DNA from: Cylicocyclus nassatus
Taxonomy: Eukaryota > Nematoda > Chromadorea > Rhabditida > Strongylidae
DNA length: 64,000 nt
NCBI GenBank assembly: GCA_958299035.1
Contig: CATQJL010000223.1
Span: 55,038,302 to 55,102,301 of the forward strand
Direction of reading: 5' to 3'
Under the pieces are notes generated by a model. It had not been told where the DNA came from. It did not search any database and saw nothing but the letters and a program-made list of their open reading frames with translations. This document shows, piece after piece, positions 47,056 through 54,284 of the stretch (position 1 is its first letter; the number at the start of each line of letters is the position of its first letter). The position numbers were made by a program, and so were the translations under genes.

Positions 47056-47564
47056 AGTCTTTTGCGCAAGATCTCTAATACTTCGTCATTGTCAGGAGGG
47101 CTTTGCGATGAGGATAGAATGGAAAACAGTTTTCAGCGATGCGAATGCGATCGGTTCGGTCCCGTGGTGTAGCGGTTAGCACTCAGGACTCTGGATCCTG
47201 CGCAAGGTCTCCAATACTTCGTCATTGTCAGGAGGGCTTTGCGATGAGGTTAGAATGGAAAACAGTTCTCAGCGATACGAATACGATCGGTTCGGTCCCG
47301 TGGTGTAGCGGTTAGCACTCAGGACTCTGGATCCTGCGCAAGGTCTCCAATACTTCGTCATTGTCAGGAGGGCTTTGCGATGAGGTTAGAATGGAAAACA
47401 GTTCTCAGCGATACGAATACGATCGGTTCGGCCCGTGGTGTAGCGGTTAGCACTCAGGACTCTGGATCCTGCGCAAGGTCTTCAACACTTCGTCATCGTC
47501 AAGAGGGCTTTGCGATGAGGATAGAATGGAAAACAGTTCTCAGCGATGCGAATGCGATCGGTTC

Positions 47565-47636
47565 GGTCCCGTGGTGTAGCGGTTAGCACTCAGGACTCTG
47601 AATCCTGCGACGTGAGTTCAAATCTCACCGGGACCT
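47565..47636 (+). tRNA. tRNA-Gln(CUG)
   Basis: Consensus copy. Confidence 0.92.
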
Positions 47637-47874
47637 AGTCTTTTGCGCAAGATCTCTAATACTTCGTCATTGTCAGGAGGGCTTTGCGATGAGGATAGAA
47701 TGGAAAACAGTTCTCAGCGATGCGAATACGATCGGTTCGGTCCCGTGGTGTAGCGGTTAGCACTCAGGACTCTGGATCCTGCGCAAGGTCTCCAATACTT
47801 CGTCATTGTCAGGAGGGCTTTGCGATGAGGTTAGAATGGAAAACAGTTCTCAGCGATACGAATACGATCGGTTC

Positions 47875-47946
47875 GGTCCCGTGGTGTAACGGTTAGCACT
47901 CAGGACTCTGAATCCTGCGACGTGAGTTCAAATCTCACCGGGACCT
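47875..47946 (+). tRNA. tRNA-Gln(CUG)
   Basis: G15 to A. Confidence 0.85.
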
Positions 47947-48184
47947 AGTCTTTTGCGCAAGGTCTTCAATACTTCGTCATCGTCAAGAGGGCTTTGCGAT
48001 GAGGATAGAGTGGAAAACAGTTCTCAGCGATGCGAATACGATCGGTTCGGTCCCGTGGTGTAGCGGTTAGCACTCAGGACTCTGGATCCTGCGCAAGGTC
48101 TCCAATACTTCGTCATTGTCAGGAGGGCTTTGCGATGAGGTTAGAATGGAAAACAGTTCTCAGCGATACGAATACGATCGGTTC

Positions 48185-48256
48185 GGTCCCGTGGTGTAGC
48201 GGTTAGCACTCAGGACTCTGAATCCTGCGACGTGAGTTCAAATCTCACCGGGACCT
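48185..48256 (+). tRNA. tRNA-Gln(CUG)
   Basis: Consensus copy. Confidence 0.92.
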
Positions 48257-48358
48257 AGTCTTTTGCGCAAGGTCTCTAATACTTCGTCATTGTCAGGAGG
48301 GCTTTGCAATGATGATAGAATGGAAAACAGTTCTCAGCGATGCGAATGCGATTGGTTC

Positions 48359-48430
48359 GGTCCCGTGGTGTAGCGGTTAGCACTCAGGACTCTGAATCCT
48401 GCGACTTGAGTTCAAATCTCACCGGGACCT
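48359..48430 (+). tRNA. tRNA-Gln(CUG)
   Basis: T stem TTGAG. Confidence 0.7.
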
Positions 48431-48532
48431 AGTCTTTTGCGCAAGGTCTTCAATACTTCGTCATTGTCAGGAGGGCTTTGCGATGAGGATAGAATGGAAA
48501 ACAGTTTTCAGCGATGCGAATGCGATTGGTTC

Positions 48533-48604
48533 GGTCCCGTGGTGTAGCGGTTAGCACTCAGGACTCTGAATCCTGCGACGTGAGTTCAAATCTCACCGGG
48601 ACCT
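48533..48604 (+). tRNA. tRNA-Gln(CUG)
   Basis: Consensus copy. Confidence 0.92.
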
Positions 48605-48842
48605 AGTCTTTTGCGCAAGATCTCTAATACTTCGTCATTGTCAGGAGGGCTTTGCGATGAGGATAGAATGGAAAACAGTTCTCAGCGATGCGAATACGAT
48701 CGGTTCGGTCCCGTGGTGTAGCGGTTAGCACTCAGGACTCTGGATCCTGCGCAAGGTCTCCAATACTTCGTCATTGTCAGGAGGGCTTTGCGATGAGGTT
48801 AGAATGGAAAACAGTTCTCAGCGATACGAATACGATCGGTTC

Positions 48843-48914
48843 GGTCCCGTGGTGTAACGGTTAGCACTCAGGACTCTGAATCCTGCGACTTGAGTTCAAA
48901 TCTCACCGGGACCT
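48843..48914 (+). tRNA. tRNA-Gln(CUG)
   Basis: G15 to A plus T stem TTGAG. Confidence 0.65.
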
Positions 48915-49152
48915 AGTCTTTTGCGCAAGGTCTTCAATACTTCGTCATCGTCAAGAGGGCTTTGCGATGAGGATAGAGTGGAAAACAGTTCTCAGCGATG
49001 CGAATACGATCGGTTCGGTCCCGTGGTGTAGCGGTTAGCACTCAGGACTCTGGATCCTGCACAAGGTCTCCAATACTTCGTCATTGTCAGGAGGGCTTTG
49101 CGATGAGGTTAGAATGGAAAACAGTTCTCAGCGATACGAATACGATCGGTTC

Positions 49153-49224
49153 GGTCCCGTGGTGTAGCGGTTAGCACTCAGGACTCTGAATCCTGCGACG
49201 TGAGTTCAAATCTCACCGGGACCT
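49153..49224 (+). tRNA. tRNA-Gln(CUG)
   Basis: Consensus copy. Confidence 0.92.
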
Positions 49225-49326
49225 AGTCTTTTGCGCAAGGTCTCTAATACTTCGTCATTGTCAGGAGGGCTTTGCGATGATGATAGAATGGAAAACAGTT
49301 CTCAGCGATGCGAATGCGATTGGTTC

Positions 49327-49398
49327 GGTCCCGTGGTGTAGCGGTTAGCACTCAGGACTCTGAATCCTGCGACTTGAGTTCAAATCTCACCGGGACCT
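49327..49398 (+). tRNA. tRNA-Gln(CUG)
   Basis: T stem TTGAG; last full copy before the palindrome. Confidence 0.7.
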
Positions 49399-49636
49399 AG
49401 TCTTTTGCGCAAGGTCTTCAATACTTCGTCATCGTCAAGAGGGCTTTGCGATGAGGTTAGTATGGAAAACAGTTCTCAGCGATACGAATACGATCGGTTC
49501 GGTCCCGTGGTGTAGCGGTTACCACTCAGGACTCTGGATCCTGCGCAAGGTCTCCAATACTTCGTCATTTTCAGGAGGGCTTTGCGATGAGGATAGAATG
49601 GAAAACCATTCTCAGCGATGCGAATGCGATCGGTTC

Positions 49637-49656
49637 GGTCCCGTGGTGTAGCGGTT
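49637..49656 (+). pseudogene. 20-nt tRNA-Gln 5' stub at array end
   Basis: The last plus-strand unit stops after GTAGCGGTT and is followed at once by GGGGGTA and the Tc1-like element. The identical 20 nt occur inverted at 51098-51117. Confidence 0.95.
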
Positions 49657-49663
49657 GGGGGTA

Positions 49664-51090
49664 CACAGGGAGGGAATGAGCATATGTAAAGTGCGGTTCA
49701 TAATTATACGAACACGCAAAATTTTGTAAGTTTTCGGACTTTTTGGGAGAAGCTCAAAAAGCCGTTGGTACCACGCGAAAGAGCACAACCGATAACGGTA
49801 TATGATCCATAAGAATGGAAATCGATGTCAATCTTAGGAGTGTTTTTGCGCTTAATGCGATTTTTTAGCGGTTCATAATTATACGAACACCTCAAACAAA
49901 GGTCCATTTTGCATTCAAGATTGCAATCTTTCGAGTCCAAATTTTTTGTAGAGTTACAGTAACAAAGTCTGACATATGTGCTACCACTGAACCCAGTGCA
50001 GTTCAAAAAGAGGACCGTTATTTTTTTCAGAAGGCTCTAAATGCTTTTGGAGTGATTGCGCTCCAAAAACATCCGTTCTTCTGTGGTTTACGCGCTCTAA
50101 TTAGCTTCTACCAAAGCTATGAGATAAAATAAGCTCTTTCGATAGGTATTTTATTTGACGCTTGGAAAATCTTTGCGTTTTCGCGCCGTTTTTCAACCAA
50201 GTTCCAACCTTATCACATAGTTAGCACGATTTGAGCCTCAAAATTCAGCTTCTGAAGCCGTACAATGAAGTAAGCATATAGTATGTAGAAGTTCACAAGA
50301 CACTGTATTTGGCTAGAAAAAATCAACAGCATTGAATTTGTTTCGGCCACGCAGACTTCATTTCACCAAAACCACTGTTTTTACTATAGCAATCACACCT
50401 TTATTTGATTTACAGCTCCACAGCCTCAAGATCAGCTCTACAAAAACCCAAAAACTTTGGCACAGAAACATCATCATGCAAACAATGCAGCTGCTTCATT
50501 ATCGAATGTTTGCGCAAGAAAGAAGCTGAGTTTTGAGGCTCGAAATCGTGCTAACTTTAAGGTGAGGTTGGAACTTGGTTGAAAAGCGGCACGAAAACGC
50601 ATAGATTTTGCAAGCGTCAAACAAAATAACCTATCGAAGAAGCTTGTTTTATCTCATAGCTTTAGTGGAAGCTAATTAGAGTGCGTGAACTACAGAAGAA
50701 CGGATGTAAGGCATTTACAGCCTTCTGAAAAAAGTAACGGTCCTCTTTTTAGACTGCACTGGGTTCAGTGGTAGCACATATGTCAAACTTTGTTACTGTA
50801 ACTCTACAAAAAATTTGGACTCGAAAGATTGCAATCTTGAATGCAAAATGGACCTTTGTTTGAGGTGTTCGTATAATTATGAACCGCTAAAAAATCGCAT
50901 TAAGCGCAAAAACACTCCTAAGATTGACATCGATTTCCATTCTTATGGATCATATACCGTTTTCGGCTGTGCTCTATCGCGTGGTACCAACGACTTTTTG
51001 AGTTTCTTCCAAAAAGTCCAAAAACTTTCAAATTCAAGGTGTTCGTATAATTATGAACCGCACTTTACATATGCTCATTCCCTCCCTGTG
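49664..51090. mobile_element. Tc1-like foldback element with IR/DR arms
   Basis: A 1427-bp element beginning CACAGGGAGGG and ending with its inverse CCCTCCCTGTG, flanked on both sides by TA (49662-49663 and 51091-51092), the target duplication of the Tc1/mariner superfamily. The arms run about 49664-50256 and 50520-51090 and match with scattered differences; about 260 bp between them is not palindromic. Each arm carries a 23-bp direct repeat (GCGGTTCATAATTATACG...) twice: 49693-49715 and 49868-49890 on the left, 50865-50887 and 51039-51061 on the right, about 175 bp apart. This is the IR/DR layout of Tc1-like transposons. No transposase reading frame was found, so it is non-autonomous. The open frames at 49704-50006 and 50815-51183 are the two arms read through. 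Confidence 0.85.
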
Positions 51091-51219
51091 TACCCCCAAC
51101 CGCTACACCACGGGACCGAACCGATCGCATTCGCATCGCTGAGAACTGTTTTCCATTCTATCCTCATCGCAAAGCCTTCTTGACAATGACGAAGCACTGG
51201 AGACCTTGCGCAAAAGACT

Positions 51220-51291
51220 AGGTCCCGGTGAGATTTGAACTCACGTCGCAGGATTCAGAGTCCTGAGTGCTAACCGCTACACCACGGGACC
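51220..51291 (-). tRNA. tRNA-Gln(CUG)
   Basis: Consensus copy on the minus strand, followed by TTTT. Confidence 0.92.
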
Positions 51292-51382
51292 GAACCGATC
51301 GCATTCGCATCGCTGAGAACGGTTTTCCATTCTATCCTCATCGCAAAGCCCTCCTGAAAATGACGAAGTATTGGAGACCTTG

Positions 51383-51427
51383 CGCAGGATCCAGAGTCCT
51401 GAGTGCTAACCGCTACACCACGGGACC
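51383..51427 (-). pseudogene. 5'-half tRNA-Gln copy, minus strand
   Basis: Same 38-bp deletion and same G37 as the plus-strand shortened copies. Confidence 0.93.
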
Positions 51428-51529
51428 GAACCGATCGCATTCGCATCGCTGAGAACTGTTTTCCATTCTATCCTCATCGCAAAGCTCTCTTGACAATGAC
51501 GAAGCATTGGAGACCTTGCGCAAAAGACT

Positions 51530-51601
51530 AGGTCCTGGTGAGATTTGAACTCACGTCGCAGGATTCAGAGTCCTGAGTGCTAACCGCTACACCACGGGAC
51601 C
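51530..51601 (-). tRNA. tRNA-Gln(CUG)
   Basis: 3' acceptor strand CAGGACC gives one C-A mismatch. Confidence 0.75.
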
Positions 51602-51703
51602 GAACCGATCGCATTCGCATCGCTGAAAACTGTTTTCCATTCTATCCTCATCGCAAAGCCCTCTTGACAATGACGAAGCACTGGAGACCTTGCGCAAAAG
51701 ACT

Positions 51704-51775
51704 AGGTCCCGGTGAGATTTGAACTCACATCGCAGGATTCAGAGTCCTGAGTGCTAACCGCTACACCAAGGGACC
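51704..51775 (-). tRNA. tRNA-Gln(CUG)
   Basis: Acceptor GGTCCCT (last pair lost) and variable loop CGAT. Confidence 0.7.
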
Positions 51776-51877
51776 GAACCGATCGTATTCGCATCGCTGG
51801 GAACTGTTTTCCACTCTATCCTCATCGCAAAGCCCTCTTGACAATGACGAAGCACTGGAGACCTTGCGCAAAAGACT

Positions 51878-51949
51878 AGGTCCCGGTGAGATTTGAACTC
51901 ACGTCGCAGGATTCAGAGTCCTGAGTGCTGACCGCTACACCACGGGACC
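51878..51949 (-). tRNA. tRNA-Gln(CUG)
   Basis: One T to C change in the D arm (GCGGTCAGC); stems intact. Confidence 0.85.
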
Positions 51950-52051
51950 GAACCGATCGCATTCGCATCGCTGAAAACTGTTTTCCATTCTATCCTCATC
52001 GCAAAGCCCTCTTGACAATGACGAAGCACTGGAGACCTTGCGCAAAAGACT

Positions 52052-52123
52052 AGGTCCCGGTGAGATTTGAACTCACGTCGCAGGATTCAGAGTCCTGAGT
52101 GCTAACCGCTACACCACGGGACC
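52052..52123 (-). tRNA. tRNA-Gln(CUG)
   Basis: Consensus copy; last one in the array. Confidence 0.92.
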
Positions 52124-52213
52124 GAACCGATCGCATTCGCATCGCTAAGAACTGTTTTCCATTCTATCCTCATCGCAAAGCCCTCTTGACGATGACGAAG
52201 TATTGGAGATCTT

Positions 52214-52518
52214 GTGTTTATGTACGTAATGAAGTGTGAGAGTATTCTTTTATGTGATTTCTTCGCCACTTTAGAAGTCGTTTTATGTGATTGCGCTAAT
52301 TTTGCGATGTAGTAGAGGCGTGGCGGTTAAGACGAGCACAAAATAGAAAAAAAGGGTTTTGTATTTTTGAGCCTGCGATTGCATAGATTACTGTAAGGTT
52401 TATTTAAAAAGGCATCTGCGTTCAATTCGTCGTTGATAGGTCCGACAAATCCAAGGAAACGGTGCGAACTCCGTGATTTATCGTGTGCACAGGGCCGCGT
52501 TGGAGGCATTAGAGGGCA
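52214..52518. other. unique sequence right of the array
   Basis: AT-rich single-copy sequence between the array and the first TTAR-flanked element. I see no gene; the short minus-strand frame at 52327-52509 has no recognisable motif. Confidence 0.5.
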
Positions 52519-52522
52519 TTAG

Positions 52523-52931
52523 AGGCAGTGTCTCACCAAAATTAGGATAATGCGTTCTCCACACATTCTACTAGAAGGTACCCTGTATAGGCCACTGCAG
52601 CAAGTTCGACTTGATCCGGCCCTTCTATGCCGAGAAAACTGCCCTCGACGTGGCCCGCAAAGTGCGATTTGGCCATCACGGCCGACGCTGCCGGTTTCCC
52701 CTTTACGCGTTTTAACATGTCCCTCCGCTTGGCGTCCACCTTATTGTGTTGCTGCTACTGTGGCGAAGGCTGAAGTTAGGAGGCACAAGCCGTCCACGTT
52801 GCTTTCGCGGGGCCTTTAGGAAACGGGGTTTTTGGGAACTTAGTGCGGTTTTGAGCCCTCACAGTGTTAGACGAGGCCCATTAAGTAAAATGCAAAAATC
52901 TTGGCAACCAAATTTTGGTGAGACACTGCCT
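52523..52931. mobile_element. 409-bp element with AGGCAGTG ends
   Basis: Termini AGGCAGTGTCTCACC and its inverse GGTGAGACACTGCCT, flanked by TTAG (52519-52522) and TTAA (52932-52935). About 20 bp of terminal inverted repeat; the interior is not palindromic and is more GC-rich than its surroundings. Three overlapping frames inside (52542-52739 minus, 52550-52819 plus, 52746-53045 plus) show no known domain. It shares terminal AGGCAG and TTAR flanks with the elements at 59471 and 60329. Confidence 0.65.
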
Positions 52932-52935
52932 TTAA

Positions 52936-54149
52936 GGGTGTCACAAGGGAAGTCCAGCTTCAGGCTCCGCAGATTTTCCTTGCATGCTGCTTATGATTTG
53001 TTTATTCTCACTATTTCGTGTAGAACTTGGAGTAGGAGTGAATAAGATTTGAAGCACTGGCATTTCCAGGTCAGAAAACACAAAATCTTTTCTTATTTGT
53101 GCAACCGTCTTGACCGCCACTGTCGTGCTCTGCTAAAAATTGCAATGGTGCAATCACACAGAATGTTAGAGTGATGACGACTGTATCTTTCTTGGTCCCC
53201 GCTCTGAATTAATTCATAATGAACAACGTGTCCATAATCTATTGACCATACTTTATATATTGCTTTCCTGAGATGTATTCAATCCCACACGTTTCCCTCA
53301 GTGCAAAGATTGTAGCAAACTTTTATAACGTTTATTTGGCGACGATGCACATATTGGCACAAAATCAAATTTTCGGTAGGATGAGCTCACAAAAGCGGTT
53401 TGTAAACAGTGTGCAACGATCTAGGACAACATTAAGCAATAGCACCAAAGACCGGATAGAAATTTGTAGAGGTTAATACATTGTTTGCTATTGTCTACAT
53501 GGTCTGAATGTGAGCTTGAGCAAGAAGCGAAAGTGTTGAAAGGATATTGATGCCTGTACGTTTCAGTAGGCGATAACGAATTCATGAAGAATAATTACGT
53601 TGGGTACTTGAACCGACGAAAAGCTTCTAAGCGCCATTTGCAAAAATTGCAAGTTACAACGACACATAGAGCTTGTAAATCCAGGAGTCACTGCGACAAT
53701 TATTGTTAAAAAATTCATAATCGGAAAGAGATCAAGATTACTGTTTTACAGTGCTTCCCAAACAAGCATTTCGAGTCGCCTGTACCAGCGGCGAGCTAGC
53801 GCCGTGCCGGTGCCGCCGATCGATCAATACGAAGCGCTCCATGTAGGAGTTGGCACGGCGCTGGCACAGGGCAACTCTGAACGCAGCCTAATTTCAATAC
53901 ATATGCTAATTGTAAGTAGATCAAGTAGAAATGAGAGATCAGGGCAAGTTAGGCGAGATCACGTGGCAATAAGAGATCAAAAATATAGATCAAAAGCAGT
54001 GAAGGTAGAATGAACTCAGGAATGCGCTGAAAATTTGTTGTTAAAATTGTTTTATCAATAGAAGGCTGGACGCCCAAACCGGGTGTGGCGACATGAGGTG
54101 AAAAGCTGCTGAGTACAAATAATATGAGTTGTTGGAATCGAATCCATCG
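52936..54149. other. intergenic stretch, no gene seen
   Basis: Lies between the 409-bp element and the cdka-1 stop codon, so it should include the cdka-1 3' UTR on the minus strand. A small imperfect inverted repeat (AGCGCCGTGCC near 53797 against GGCACGGCGCT near 53853) is the only structure I see. Confidence 0.45.
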
Positions 54150-54284
54150 TTAATAGTCAGTCGAATATGTCTTCAATTCACTAAATACTTCGGTGAAGAA
54201 CGAGGAAGACGAATTTAGACGAAGCATGTCCTCGCTATGACTGGTTACTATATTCACGCATCGTTCCCAAAATTTATCTCTATC
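54150..54284 (-). CDS. cdka-1: cdka-1 last exon
   Basis: Follows acceptor TTTGCAG. Encodes 44 residues starting [13 protein letters not shown] and ending ELKTYSTDY, then TAA. Corresponds to the C-terminal FWDRC...FTQVFSDLK part of human p35. Confidence 0.88.
   Translation of the reverse strand, partial: DRDKFWERCVNIVTSHSEDMLRLNSSSSFFTEVFSELKTYSTDY

Larger units (their letters stand above)
40274..49545 (+). pseudogene. 5'-half tRNA-Gln copies, 40-49.5 kb (32)
   Basis: Starts: 40274, 40582, 40718, 40854, 41162, 41298, 41434, 41570, 41878, 42014, 42496, 42976, 43458, 43766, 44074, 44382, 44690, 44998, 45306, 45440, 45748, 46228, 46712, 46848, 47158, 47294, 47430, 47739, 48049, 48707, 49017 and 49501. 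The copy at 47430 lacks T3 (44 nt). Copies at 42976 and 43458 have ACTGTGG in place of ACTCTGG, which changes the anticodon. Confidence 0.95.
1..49656 (+). repeat. tandem tRNA-Gln(CUG) array, plus-strand arm
   Basis: About 320 consecutive units, each a tRNA-Gln gene or its shortened form followed by a spacer of about 100 bp. Full copy layout: acceptor GGTCCCG/CGGGACC, D arm GTGT/GCAC, anticodon stem CAGGA/TCCTG with loop CTCTGAA (anticodon CTG, 34th-36th nt), variable loop CGAC, T arm GTGAG/CTCAC with loop TTCAAAT, discriminator T. The A box (TGTAGCGGTTAGC) and B box (GAGTTCAAATCTC) are intact in consensus copies, and a Pol III stop TTTT follows 4 nt after the gene. Two spacer endings exist, CGGT and CGGTTC, giving 172- and 174-bp full units or 134- and 136-bp shortened units. 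Spacers also differ at GGTCTTCAA, AGTCTTCAA, GGTCTCTAA and GGTCTCCAA. No protein gene is present; all short open frames are read through the repeat. The array starts left of the window. Either a huge tRNA cluster or a tRNA-derived satellite. Confidence 0.97.
49637..51117. repeat. head-to-head palindrome joining the two tRNA arrays
   Basis: With the Tc1-like element and one TA removed, the flanks read: 20-nt tRNA stub, GGGGGTACCCCC, then the same stub inverted. This is a perfect palindrome centred on the TA used as insertion site. Beyond the stubs both sides continue into the same array spacer in opposite orientation. Confidence 0.9.
51098..52213 (-). repeat. minus-strand arm of the tRNA-Gln array
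   Basis: Opens with the inverted 20-nt stub, then holds five full tRNA copies and one shortened copy on the minus strand, with 174- and 136-bp periods (all of the CGGTTC spacer type). Spacers here read CCAGTGCTTCGTC in tRNA orientation where the plus array has CCAATACTTCGTC, so this arm is a separate, older-looking lineage. The array stops within a spacer near 52213. Confidence 0.95.

Noticed and set aside
1780..49651. Dozens of 61-103-codon open frames in the array, for example MENSSQRCECDRWSRG and MLTATPRDRTDR.
   Set aside because: They are the tRNA-plus-spacer unit read through on either strand. The same peptides recur with the repeat and stop at tRNA copies.
1..49656. CRISPR-like array.
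   Set aside because: Both repeat and spacer are conserved in every unit and the repeat folds as a tRNA; there are no unique spacers.
49704..51183. Cysteine-rich frames on both strands of the foldback element.
   Set aside because: They are mirror images of the same arm sequence, with no transposase motif.
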